From Trileptium ribeirensis (Eukaryota > Nematoda > Enoplea > Enoplida > Thoracostomopsidae), in NCBI GenBank assembly GCA_030248225.1, contig JASANE010012106.1, forward strand, positions 32,027-96,026: a DNA stretch of 64,000 nt, given 5' to 3'. A model generated the notes under the pieces. That model worked only from the letters and a program-made list of their open reading frames with translations. It was not told where the DNA came from and ran no database searches. The stretch's first letter is position 1; each line of letters opens with the position of its first letter. Of this stretch, positions 36,986 to 48,764 are shown in pieces. Made by a program: the position numbers and the translations under genes.

Positions 36986-38210
36986 TCCCACATTGGCCCT
37001 CAAAGTTCGAAGTAATAATTGTCCTATATTAGAGTAGAATACGATGAAGCTATTTTTAGAAACCTTTAGAAAAATTGACCAAAAGGATTCGAACAATATG
37101 GTGAACAAGCCGATATAGGGCATAATTTAGAGTGTTTTTCACTTATAACAGGAAAAACTTTAAACTTTCTATTTACACGTTGTCATAGAATATCTGCTAC
37201 CGCTGTCGCCGTGTAAGGCACGTTACGCTGCCGCCACCATCGTTAAATAAATAATCGCCGCCGCCGTTGAAAAAAATTATGTAATGCTGTGTTTTAAAAT
37301 TTAAATTTTAAAAAATGATAACACATAAATTTTATAGTGATGGTCCAATGTAGTTGGACCTCCTGAGCACAATGGAGCTATTTTGAGCACTTTCTGACCA
37401 GCGGTTAGTGAGTTATAGCTCTTCAAAGTGACCTTACTGAAAAACTTTTTTAGAAATGGACAACTTTTTTCAATCATCCTTTTTAGAAAAAGTATATATA
37501 TACTTAAGGAACCCCCTTTTATAAAGTGTACTTATAGAAAAAGCAGGAGAACACGATAGGATCATCTTAAAACCGATAATTTTTCTACAGGTGTCAAAAA
37601 TTGGGCTTTCTGGCGAAAGAGGTAGACCTACATCAAAATAGATGGAGCTCGGGAGGTCCACCTGCCCTATATAACATTTTGTTTGTGTACGTAAAACGGT
37701 ATATTTGAAAATTCGAAATTTTGTGATTGCGGCTCGACTCCACCACCGTCCGGGGGTACCCCGTCTCAGCGATTCTCGGTAGGCCCCAGACAAAAAAACC
37801 AATAGCTTGAGTGTGTTCAGATAAATAGTTACATAACAAAAATAGGTTTCAAGCAATACTTTCATTTGTTCAGACAGTGGTTGAAAAATGCTTGAAAAAT
37901 TGCCAAAATTCCGCGCGGGGTACCTCCACATCTAAGAGTGTGCGTCGCACATTGAAACCAATGCTATCATTCCATTCAGCGTTTTCATACTGGCAGTGAC
38001 ATTTACTGGGCTTTGTGTTGTATGGCCAGCATTGTCATGTACAGCTGAACGGCATTTCGGTGCGCTTCGCAGGCTGTTCACATGTCTTTAGCTCAACAAT
38101 GCTCCTAAGGCGGTTCAGCTCGCTCATATGCTTTAATATATAAAAGACTTCTTTCTTAATATTTTTTCAATTTGCTTCCAATTACAGTAATCTATAAAAC
38201 GGAATCACAT
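36986..38210. other. non-coding; GCC-rich patch
   Basis: A GCC-rich patch lies at 37195-37270 (CGCCGCCGCCGTTG). The 37470-37931 minus frame has no motif and sits beside inverted GGGGTACC words, so I treat it as chance. Confidence 0.35.
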
Positions 38211-38608
38211 CAACTCCGCTGGTGTGATCATGTCGCTAGAATGTCAGAGAACCGTATTCCGAAAGTCGTGTTCTACTCTGAATTGTCGTGCGGAACAAGG
38301 GAAGTTGGTCGACCAAAAACGCTATCGTGACAGCCTCGCGGCACACCTCAAGGCAGCAGACATCTCCAGTACACGATGGGAGAGTGCGGCTAGCGACAGG
38401 TCTTTGTGGAGACAGAAATGCCATGAAGGCATGAAGAAATTTGAAGAGACCTGGATCCTGCAAGTAGTGCAGCGGCGTAGGAAGCGCAAGGACAGAGAAA
38501 CTAACAGCCCAGTCATCAGCTACAGTCGAGACTCAATTCACCTGTCAAGTCTGCGGGAGACTCTGCGGAGCGAGGATCGGTCTTATTTCACATATGAAGA
38601 CGCACTAG
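38211..38608 (+). pseudogene. 3' end of a LINE (non-LTR) ORF2 with terminal zinc finger
   Basis: Three reading-frame pieces in order give a typical non-LTR retrotransposon C-terminus. The first is [17 protein letters not shown] with VFYSEL and GRPK. After a one-base shift comes [16 protein letters not shown] with WESAA.DRSLWR. After a second shift comes a C2H2-like finger, FTCQVCGRLCGARIGLISH, ending at TAG 38606-38608. The polymerase core is absent. It lies just before copy 2 of the segmental duplication. Clade assignment (CR1/L2-like) is tentative. Confidence 0.8.
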
Positions 38609-39120
38609 TTCAACCAGTTATCTCATACATCGCATCGACGGGGGACTCCATCGTAAAACGGAATTCTAAAAGAGCTTCTAAAAATATAAAAAAAATTGTT
38701 GCAGCAATCACAGGTTCATTTTTATAGCGAAAGTGTAGAGAATGCTGGGTAGGTAAGGATTTCATTTCAAGACCTTTAGAATATACAATGGCAGATATCA
38801 GGGAGTAGATGCGATGGCGCTTTTTGGATTGAAACTTGAAAAAATGCATGCCAAAGAAGCTAACTCCCCGCTTTAACTCATACTTAAAAGGCGGGAAGAT
38901 TAAATTTCATTCTCAATTTTATGATTTTTAATTTACAGTATTTCCAATAAGCACAGTGCTTAATGTTAAGGCATACACAATACACAACACTGTCGTGCTG
39001 CGGATCCCAAATGGAATGAAACTTGCCTAGGTGTGGCTACCAACCAAGTCACTGTGCACTCGTGCACTGTGCTGCATAAAAGACAAAACGAAACTCTGAG
39101 GGACAGCATGCCATTGTTAT
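38609..39120. other. non-coding flank
   Basis: No gene is supported between the LINE tail and the duplication. Confidence 0.35.
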
Positions 39121-41440
39121 ATAAATAACAACTTAAAGCGGGGCACAAAGTGGCAGCCCAGGACTTAGTCTTTTGGTGCATGTGTCACAAGTAGAGCTAT
39201 AAGCATTAAGCTTAATAAAAGCGAAGGCGTTTGAGAACGGCATGGCATGCATTTACACTAGGCAACAAATTGCGATAATTTCGATTAAAGTTTTGGTTTA
39301 AAATAGTGAAGCAATGGCTGTTAAGCGCGCAACATGCATCTCAAAACTCTAGGGTCAAACCTGTGGCCCATGTAAACTTTAGGGGCCGCGATTCTGGTCT
39401 TTTGATAATCGCTCAAAATGTACAATGTTAATGTATATATATCAGTAAGAAGTCGCGAGAGTCAGCAGAAAGGAAGTTTTAATACGCATACACAAAATTA
39501 AACAAAATCAAAATATATGTAGCATACCACAAAATCACTATGAACTAAAAACTTTCTAAATTTTATATATTAAAAAACTTTCTTAGTTCAAGCCTACTAT
39601 GTTTAGCTTTTATATCAGCAAGTTTCTTTCAGTGCATATACCAACTTTTTCAATTATGTATGCCCAAAAGCAAAGAACTAAAAGTAGCATGAAGATTAAA
39701 GGTTCTGAAAAATTATAGAGCTGCGTCATGGCAGGGCTCGACGTAACGTTTGCTTGCCGACTGGTAGATAAAGCTAATTTTAAAACGTGAATTAACACGT
39801 CTGATTTTGAGCTCAAAAGTTGATCCCATTTTGGGCTCACATATATATTGACCAAAAGGTAATACCATTTTTTTTTGCATTTTTAGGTGAAATTTTAAGC
39901 ATGCTAATACTGACCATACCTTTGCACAGTTTTGGTTCAGCCAATCAGGAACAAGAAATATATATACTACTTAAAGCTAAAAATTTTAACTAAAATTATT
40001 ATCTCATGAGGTATATATATTATATATTTTACAACAAGTGAGTTTCTTAACAAATCCCAGTTCGGTTTCATTCGTAAACGATCCAGTGAACTTCAGCTCT
40101 TAGTTTGCATTGATAGCTCGTTGACATCAAAAAAATATGACAGCGTTTGATGGGATGTATCTGGATATGCATAAACTTTTGATATTGTACACTATGGTCT
40201 TGTTATCCTGAAACTACAATCTTATGGAATCGTTGATCCATTTTTATCATGAATTAAGCCATTTATCACTAATCATGATACACAAATTAATAGGTCCAAG
40301 ATTAATATTAATAAAACACAAAAAATATGTCGTTGTTACCAGCTAGTAGTAGTAAATTGAGAGACTGTGGGTAATGGGGTGCTGGTGCACCAAGGTTCAG
40401 CTCGGCTTGGGGCCTTTTACATTGATGATATTCACAGTCATGTGTCTGCAAAAGTGTTAAAATACGCTGGATACCGAAATATGCCGCCGAAATCAAAGTA
40501 TATATATTTAATGATAACCACGATTGGCTTGACACTATTGAGTTTGCTGAAGACTTGCTTGGTCTCCAACAATGGTGTAATGACTTAGGTAATGGCGTTT
40601 AATATAGTTAAATGTTCATGCTTGCACCTGGGCCAAAATAATAAAAACGTACAATATTTTCTGGATGGCAACGACATATGTACTTTAGGAATAAAGGAAT
40701 TAGTAATAAAAATCATAAAAAGGAAGGTTTTTGGTGTTTGGTAGCCCGATAATATGAAGCCTTCCAAACATTACGCCGAAATCGCTTTGTGCCGCGATAA
40801 CATATCGAGGCCATCGCCCATGTTTCTGCTGTTATATAAGGCTATAATTAGACCACGTCTTGAATGTGCATCTTGCAGCTGGTGCCCTCATTACAAAAGT
40901 GGTATCTAATTAATCAAAGGCGTACAATAAAAAGCACAGTGTATGGTATATGGTATATATGTCGTCATTAACTTTATGATTAGCACCCAAAATCGCTATT
41001 CCTACAATCCTTGAAAACTCGACGAGTGCGTGCTGAGCTGATTATGATATATATGGCAAATAATCTAGCTGATGTGTTGCTCAATTATTTGTTTGTTGTC
41101 TTATCATCGGATTACTTAAAAGGGTCATCGTTATAAACTAAAACTACATCCCAAGCTAACTGCGCTCAATACAGTTTTCTTTGCAGATCGTTATCTCTAC
41201 GGAATAACTGGCCCATGTCAACTTTTATAAGCGTACATTATAACGGCTCCCTCGCTGAAATAACTTTAAAAAACGACTCCAGGCTTCGCAAGCATTGCCT
41301 GGGCTCTGACATTTGTTTTGTACTGGTTGTCTGCTGCACGTGTTGGTCGTTATTTTCGCATTATGGGATTTCTATCCAAAGGACAGCATCAGACAGAACT
41401 AGCCGATTTGAGTATTGGGTCTGCTAACCATTTTTCAGTT
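39121..41440 (+). repeat. segmental duplication, copy 2 (interrupted by a LINE fragment)
   Basis: 39121-40124 and 41226-41440 match copy 1 (27338-30170). The hAT target is unfilled here (CCACAAAA at 39527-39534). Similarity stops being readable where the T-poor tract begins, near 41443. Confidence 0.9.
40125..41225 (+). pseudogene. LINE fragment (CR1/Jockey-like RT) inserted in the duplication
   Basis: The limits come from comparison with copy 1, where ...GCTCGTTGA joins TATAAGCG directly. Translation in shifting frames gives RT motif B to thumb. VHQGSARLGAFYIDDI (family form VPQGSVLGPLLF..YINDI) is followed by KVLKYA where ADDT is expected, mutated to AGYRN. Then come FNIVKCSCLHLG, LLYKAIIRPRLECAS.SWCPHYKSGI and LKLHPKLTALNTVFFADR. 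Stops and frameshifts occur throughout, so it is dead. No clear target-site duplication was found. Confidence 0.82.
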
Positions 41441-41443
41441 CAT

Positions 41444-42497
41444 CGCAGAAACAAACGGGGCGGACGGCGAACGACCAAGACAGCGACCACCACACAAAAC
41501 AACAAACGCAACGACAAAACAAAAGAAAAAGAAAACGCAGCAGAAGCAAAAAAACACACAAAGACCACGCCAAAACAAGCGAGCCAGAGCGCGACCCCCG
41601 CAACCAAAACAAAAAGAACCGCGAAAACACGAAAGCCAAACAGCCCCGCACCAGAAAACAACAGCAAGCAACAGACCAAACCACAAAAAAAGCGCAGCCA
41701 AAGGCCAGACGACGCAACAAACCAAACAGCGAAGCCAACAACAAATAAAAGCAACACGAGCCGAGCACAGCGAGACAGACCAAAAACGACCTCGACCTCC
41801 CGAGCCCCACGGCGCGACCCCACCAAAACAGCACGCCCGACCAGATAGATATATCAGCCAGAAAAAACGCGACACCCGAAATCCGCCACGCCACAAGATA
41901 ACCCGAGATAAAAAACAAGGCCAAACGCCGAACCACCCCACAGCTCCGAATAGCAATATCCAAACCAATGACTCCAGAAGGAAAAACGAGAAAGCACGCG
42001 AAGCAATCACGCTCGCTCCGCTGATCCACCAGAGCTCAGCTCACGAAAAACGCCGACTCAAAACATCTTCAATCGAGACGCGCGAAGAGTATACTCTGCA
42101 ATGCAAAAGATATCCACAATATATCAAGACAAAAAAGAGCTATCCGAAAATCAGCGATCAAGCAATATATCAGCAAGCTACGAAAAGAAATTCAAGCACT
42201 CACGCACTGAATCAGCAATCACGAATCTAGCTATACTAACTATTCAAAACTATATCGATTACGCAAAGTATCAGCTCAAAAGAGAAGAGACCAGAGACAG
42301 CGAACCGAACCCAGAAAAAAAAACTATATTCTATATACAAGAAACAACACCACAACCCACAGACAATAAAAAAAAAGAAACAAAAAAGCAAAAACAAAAC
42401 AAAACAACAAAACAAACACAAAAACAAAAAAAAAAACAAAAAACCACACAAAAAAAAAAAAAAACCCCAAAACAAACCAAACGGACGATAAAGTGAA
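41444..42497 (+). repeat. T-depleted, A/C-rich tract 1
   Basis: There is no T at all from 41444 to 41745. T is then sparse, and the composition drifts until 42360-42480 is almost only A and C. With no T on the plus strand, no stop codon can occur on the minus strand, so overlapping frames of about 201, 191 and 128 codons there are artefacts. The tract starts where copy 2 of the duplication should continue. The 19-base word CAGCTCCGAATAGCAATAT at 41943 matches copy 1 at 31092. It may be a corrupted sequence rather than natural DNA. Confidence 0.85.
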
Positions 42498-43794
42498 AAT
42501 TTAGCAGTAAGCAGTTTATAAGTTTTATAACAGAAAGCTTTAAAAATATGGTTTTTAACACAACACATCAATTTATGTAGAGCAATTTATAAATGTAAGA
42601 CTAAAAACTACATTACTCCGCGTCAAGACAGACATTTTGAGCGCTCAGCGACATCGATCAGACCAGTTGCTGTTGAGTTATCATGAGCGTCACCGAATTT
42701 ATCGGCATTCAATATTATAAGGTGCAACTACATATACATGTTTAAAGGCTCTAAATTTGATTTATTAAAACTAAATTGATTTCACATTACAGTCAATAAA
42801 TATATACTGCAGCACACTGTTCTACTCTACTCAGCGTCGCCAGAAAAACAAAGGGTCCTCGCTTTTTCCAATGTCCTTAAAATTCTCTAATTTTATAGTT
42901 ATCACTTACAAGCTGCGCGTAGTACAATCGATTGGACTGACCCTTCATTAATCTCTTCAGTAACAAAATCGGTATACAAGTTGCACGTGCCCGGGTGTGG
43001 ATTATGTTAAGTTCAACCACATATATATGACCTTAATCAGTTTATTAAACAGGTAATTTTGTTTAAAATTAATGTGGAACGGGGTATAACTTTCTAGAGA
43101 ATCTATCTATATACATGAAACATGATCGTCTTTATTTTATACAAAGCTATGTCACAGTAGTGGTATTTTCGATAAAGCAAAAGTGGGACATTAAAATAAT
43201 CTAAATCAATAAACTAGGTGTACAAGCTCATTGGCGTGGCCAGGATTTTGGAATGGGGGTCCCGTAAATTATAAATAAATGGCAGTCCTGTTTTATATAG
43301 CACATTTTATATAGTAAAACAAGATTATTTTTATAATATAACAGCACCTTTTTGAAACCGAAACAGTATATATGCTTCGTTCCTATAAAAATATTGAACT
43401 GAAAAAACAATAGAAATTGCGTTAATGAATCGAGAAAGGCGTTATGTTATATTTTAAAAAGAATTCGTTGGAATCAGTTTTCAGCCCTAAAGGACATAAA
43501 TAGGAAATTCTAGTTTTCTTTTGACGGTCGTGTGAAATGCTCTGACGTAAAAATTTAAATCATGGATGCCACAAGAAAAAATTTCACAAACTGACATTCC
43601 CAAACTTCACATTATTAAACGTTTTATTGTGACTTGAAGCTGTCGTAATTCAGTTAGGCTATCACCAACCCCCTTTGACTCAGAATGCAATTATCTCGCC
43701 TAGACTCAGTCGAGCCCTCGGACTTCCACACCCAAGGTGTTCCTTTTCTTTTATTTTTGGGTGATCTTCATTTAGGCGTGCTACACTTGGGCGT
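42498..43794. other. non-coding AT-rich DNA; orphan hAT-like end
   Basis: CATTGGCGTGGCCAGGATTTT at 43229 resembles a hAT terminus. Nothing else is recognised. Confidence 0.35.
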
Positions 43795-44015
43795 TTCACT
43801 CAAGTGTCGCATGTCCAAGCGTTGCCTACGTCCAAGCGCCGCTTGCACAGCCCAAATGTCGTGCGTCCACGTATCGCATGCCCTAGGACTACACGCTCCA
43901 ATGTTGCGGGCGCTTAAGTGTCGCAAGCCCAAGTGCCGCGGACGCATAAGTATCGTACGTCCAAGCGTTGTGGACGTAGAGTAATGTCAAATGCCCAAGT
44001 ATCGAACACGCAAAT
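43795..44015 (+). repeat. degenerate ~16-20 bp minisatellite (AAGTGTCGCATGCCC)
   Basis: Repeated units of the form (C)AAG(T/C)G(T/C)CGC(A/T)TGCCC or GTCC. The plus frame through it (43685-43984) is a by-product rich in Cys and Arg. Confidence 0.75.
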
Positions 44016-44077
44016 GACAACCACACAAAACCATGAGTAACTTTAGCAAAGGTTCAACAAGTAAAAACTACGCTTAC

Positions 44078-44209
44078 GTCGCTGGAATGAATTTCATTAT
44101 TGACCACCACACCGTTACTGTTTGTTCGCGGCATGTAACGTTGGAGTGACCAAGATTCTTCTGATTTCCGGTTTTCTTGGTTACGGTCACGCCACTGTTG
44201 TGCCATGAT
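44078..44209 (-). CDS. conserved exon-like segment (copy 2), unrecognised
   Basis: Exactly 44 codons between an acceptor (GTTCATTACAG before 44209) and a GTAAGC donor directly after 44078, phase 0 at both edges. It aligns without gaps to 34871-35002. DNA divergence is substantial but no stop or frameshift has entered. The peptide is polar (IMAQQWRDRNQENRKSEESW start). Confidence 0.45.
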
Positions 44210-44935
44210 CTGTAATGAACATGAATTAGACCAGATTTTACCAAAGAAAAATGTATTATTTAACGGAACTGACTGTGAATTTTATTTATAAGCAAAGTTT
44301 CGTTTTCAAAAGCCAAACTGCGCAAAGCCAGATTTTTGTCACTGACCATGAGAACATAACATAGCTGCAACTTTTTTCTCCGCTTTTAGCTCTATGTTCA
44401 CAATCCAGAATTAATGAGATTGATCTATCATCAATCATGAATTCATAATGATGAAGATCACTCGGGCCATCAATCGAACACTTGGAAAATAACAGGCAGC
44501 GGTTCACATCACATATAATTTTTATAAATAAAACTATTTATAGCTTTTAAAATACCCGTTTAGCTGTCTGAAAGTTTGAAACATCATTTATATAGTGCTT
44601 GAACGACTGGAAACTGCTGCAGTAGGGTTGCCAATAGAGGCTCAAAAGTAATATATAAGTCCCGGTTTCTCCCTGTTCCTATCGGCCAAGTTCCCGGTAC
44701 TATATAGTCATGAAATTTTGTCAAATTTTTATCTAAAGGAGACGCCAAAGCTTAATACAGTCTGAAGGCATAATTCCCAAGTTTTCAACGAAATATTCTC
44801 GCACAAATCTGCCGACAGACGCTGCAAAAGTGAAAAACACGGCTAAATGAATGCAAAAATTCAATCTAGTAAAGAACCAAGCTGTCACTATTAAATCCAA
44901 TTAATTATCTTAGACTTTACACAAAAAGTTAGGGT
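44078..44935. repeat. dispersed segmental repeat, copy 2
   Basis: Counterpart of 34790-35640 with the same order of blocks and the same foldback neighbour. About 250 bases around 35290-35400 and 44520-44730 differ. Confidence 0.85.
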
Positions 44936-45433
44936 ACATTGGGGGACCATTGGAACCTCAAAAAATCAAAAAATTTTTTCAGAGATGTAAGTAAAATGAG
45001 TATTTTCTGAACCACCTCATCGAGCTAAATCGATTGATACCAAAATCAGCTCTGTATCTTCAAAATTGACCAAATTCTGGGGGGGGCTAAAAAGCTGGTT
45101 TTAGTATCAATCAATTCAGCTCGATGAGGAGGTTCAACAAATACTCGTTTTACCCACATCTCGGAAATTTTTTTCAATTTTTTCAGGTTCCAATGAAACA
45201 AGTTCCTAATGTCCCCCATGAACAACCCAAAAATTTCTTTCTTCGAAATATGGTCATGTTGGGTACCAATCGACCCGGCTTGATGCGATAAATCTACGCC
45301 ACCGTTAGAACTGATAACTTTCTAACGGTGGCGTAGGTTTCAGTAAACTACACACCAGTAGATTTCTCTTATCAAGACAAGTCGAATGTTCCCTACATTC
45401 TCATATTCCTAAGAAACAAATTTTGGGTTCCCC
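44936..45433. mobile_element. foldback element, copy 3, with perfect central hairpin
   Basis: Homologous to copy 2 (35650). At 45294-45336 a perfect 16 bp stem (CTACGCCACCGTTAGA and its complement) encloses an 11 base loop. The right part ends TTTTGGGTTCCCCAAGAGT, where a hAT element has inserted. Confidence 0.78.
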
Positions 45434-45439
45434 AAGAGT

Positions 45440-48400
45440 CATGGGCGGATCCAGAAGAGGGGCTGGGGTGTTAACCTTCAGACTTGGTAAGGTGAAAAAT
45501 TATCATTGGTTCCCCTTGACCAATTTTTATCTGAACAGCTTTTCCAGATATTTATTCATGGGAAAACTATTGCATATTGCAAATCTGAAATATTGTATAT
45601 GTTTTACCATATTATTAAAACGAATTGTATACAATTTAATATTTTGTCTTTACAGCAAATAGAATCTTCATCATTACGTGCTGAGCCTAAAATGTCAAAT
45701 CCCCCGCCTGCTAAAAAACGAAAAAAACAAGTCTAATCACCAGTTTTTTTCGAACTACTGATCAACTTAAATGTCAGTCGAGCGACACCGGCGACATTAG
45801 TTTGGAACTGGCAGCTCCAAAAGACGCGACAGCAGACGATAGATCAACAACTGATAACCAGGGCAATTCGACATCAGCTGCTGCTAGCGACGTTATCGGC
45901 GATCTCTCTTCATCAATTGACACTAATGCTTCCGATGAGGCCAATCCGCACGATGTTGGAACATTCCTAGAAATCTCAGGTGCTGCCCGACGTTCTACAG
46001 ATGCACAAAAATTGGCTCTTATCAATGCTCTGCCGTACAAACCGTTGCCCGGATTTCAGTATCTTTACGAAGAGCGTGCGATGCCAATCTCAAAAAAGCA
46101 AAAACTCGGCGTTATCTACATTCGTGGCATTTTACAAAATATCCCACGTTTTCAGTTTCCGAGTCTAAGAACGCTTAGTTTAAGCTTACTCCTTATATTA
46201 AGAGACAATTAACGTTCTCAGAGCAGATATCAGGACTCAATTCAGGTGTTTTATAGTCACTTTAATAGAGGTATATATATATATTATAGAAAAACACTTT
46301 AGGCTTATAAATAATGTAGAACATGGAATACAAGTGAAATGGTAAAAATGTTTATTATTTTAGCTAAATTTTTAATTTGGTTACAAAAGCAGAATAGTGT
46401 GACACAGTTTCAAATGATTTGACATGGAGAACATGCGCGACATGATGTAAATATATATTTCTTCAACTTATTTCGTTAATTTTGTTATAGTGCATTTGCG
46501 AGACTTTACATTTACTTCAGTGTTCGGTTTCTGAAGGGCATTCATACAACTTGATAATGGCGTGAAATTGCACTTGATGTGTCATTTCATCTAAAGTGAG
46601 TCTGGTTCACAAGCCGGAGCGAGTGGTGTAACGCGAGCAGAAAACCGCTATGCCCGACTGGATAAACATCTTTAGAACCATTTGACATCGAATACTCACA
46701 ATGACTGTCTTGAGCACATGGACAACTTCGTTTCTACGCGTGAGAATCCAGAGCAGAACTTCATTAACCTAACAATTTCTCATCGCCAGCAGCAGGCAGC
46801 AGAAAACCGCTGGCGTCTAATCCCAGTACTAGAGGCCATCGCCTTCATGGGGCGCCAAGGGATAGCCTTGCGTGGCAATCGGGACGATGGTTCCTTGGAC
46901 CTTCAGGAATCGGACATTGCGAACGAGGACAATTTTCGTACACTCATCAAATTCATTGTTAAATGCGGTCATACAGAACTCGAAAATCACCTGAAGACCA
47001 GCTCAAACAATGCTACATACATATGGAAAACAACGCAGAACGAAATTATTAACATTTTGGGTGATCAAATGGCACCAAAAATTACAAAGCTTGTCAACTA
47101 TACGGATTTTACTCCGTTATTTGGGACGAGACAACTGACACTAGTCGGAAGGAACTGATGGCTGTGGTTTTCCGTTATGTTCACAACGCTGAAACGACAA
47201 ATCCAGAGCTGAAGGAAGACTTCATTACGTAAGTTCACGTAGAGAATCTCACGGGGTGTGGACTGTGAAACGCTATGTCGACCAACTTCAAAAATGTGGG
47301 CTGGCCCCGAAATACTGCATCGATCAAGAATATGATGGTGCTTCGGCAATGTCGTGTCAATACAATGGTGTTTAGACTTCAGAATACGCTCCTTGTGCGC
47401 TTTACGTTCATTGTTATTCTCACTGCCTAAACCTAGTTATTTCTAAATCTTCCAACCTCCCAGATATTCTAAACGCGTTCGGCCTTATCCTCAGTAGCCG
47501 ACTTTTTTAATTCTCCTGCTAAACGCATAGAAGCCTTGCAGTCACATCTGGAAGTCAGAGCATAGGTACAGAAAGCCAAATTTCTCTGCGCCACACGATG
47601 TGTGGAGCGCCACGACGCAATCTTCCGCTTCAAGTCATGCTTCAGCACCATCGTTCAGGTACTAGCTGAATTCGGAACAATCCTAGATGCAGAATTCGCA
47701 GCTAAGGCTACGGCATTGCTGCACAGCATTCAACAGCCTGAATTTCTGGTCGCCTTTTGCATTTTGGATGCAATTCTCGGTGTTACGAATCCCTTTTCTG
47801 TTTCTCTGTAGAAGAAAGAAAATGAGTTAGTCATTGCTACCGAAGAGATAGATACTGTCATTGCGTTGCTAAAACGATGGCGCGACAACACAGAGGGACG
47901 ATTTGGACCGATCTTCCAAGACGCCTCCAAACTCTATAATTTCGACATTGGGGCAGATGCTATTGAGGATATTCCAATGCCACGACGTCCGGCTCGCCAG
48001 CGCAATAGATGCAACGTTCCAGCAGACACTGCTGTTGATTTCTACTATCGCGCCACCTTCGTCCCCTACCTTGACCCCTTGATTAGCTGCTTGCGTTTTC
48101 TAAATCTCAATACGGAGAACAGCAAATCGACTTCGTCAGTTTAATTTCGCTTGTCCCGGAATTTCTGAAATGCTACGATTTCGAAATTGTCAAAAAAGCT
48201 GCTGACTGTTATGCCACATTGCTGCCAGACGAGTCACGATATTTAAAACCGAGTACGAGCGCTGGTGCATGAAATGGAGCGACAGCTAGATAATATCCCT
48301 TCAACAGCCATCAGCGGTTTAGCCGCTCGCAATCATAACTTATTTTCCCGAATATATGCTCTGCTCTAAATATTTGCCACTCTTCCAGTTACATCCGCCA

Positions 48401-48548
48401 CAGCCGAGCGGAGCTTCTCAGCCTACGTTTTTTGAAAAATCTCTATCCTTTAATTATGACAGGGGACAGACTGAATGGCCTTACTCTCCTCTACGTGCAC
48501 CGCCATGTCACAAACAACATTGAAGCAGCAATAAGCACGTTTGTATAG
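45440..48548 (+). pseudogene. hAT transposase pseudogene (DUF4371 and dimerisation regions)
   Basis: A hAT-like end, CATGGGCGGATCCAGAAGAG, begins at 45440. A degenerate ORF starts near 45692 with a basic patch (AKKRKKQ). The main conserved frame (46682-47158) has HRQQQAAENR, then RQGIALRGNRDDG, NFRTLIKFIVKCG and QNEIINILG. After a one-base shift near 47107 come SVIWDETTD, with the first catalytic Asp at 47125-47127, then KYCIDQEYDGASAM and YVHCYSHCLNLV. Further on are ATRCVERHDAIF, and the C-terminal dimer region TSATAERSFSA with DRLNGL and LYVH near 48385-48510. Several frameshifts and about 0.4 kb of unrelated DNA (46212-46600) inactivate it. The right terminus was not found. Confidence 0.88.
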
Positions 48549-48764
48549 GAAGCCCGCAAAATGGATTCTGTTCTGTAAAAATTTGAAATGTGAGTGGTGC
48601 AAATAGCTTAAACCATACAATTTGGTGAGTTCAATTTAGGGAATGTATTAGGGTGACATAACAAATCTAACATACTGTTAAATCATAGTGGAGTAGGTGT
48701 CTATATACCCAACCACCAGCTTTACATCCCACATAGATTACAACGTCCCAGAAGGTCCGGGTGG
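48549..48764. other. flank of the hAT pseudogene
   Basis: No gene. The expected right hAT terminus is not recognisable here. Confidence 0.35.

Noticed and set aside
37470..37931. 153-codon minus-strand frame as a gene
   Set aside because: It opens at its 5' end without a splice site, has no motif and overlaps inverted GGGGTACC repeat words.
38224..38727. A 167-codon host gene
   Set aside because: The meaningful similarity crosses three frames and is the C-terminus of a LINE ORF2; part of the single long frame is out of register with it.
41424..42029. Overlapping minus-strand frames of 201, 191 and 128 codons with hydrophobic Phe/Cys/Val-rich translations
   Set aside because: They arise because the plus strand almost lacks T, so no stop codon is possible on the minus strand. 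All three frames are open at once.
47210..47235. 5' splice donor (ACGTAAGTTC) in the hAT relic
   Set aside because: The transposase similarity continues directly after it in a shifted frame, so it is an indel in a pseudogene rather than an intron.
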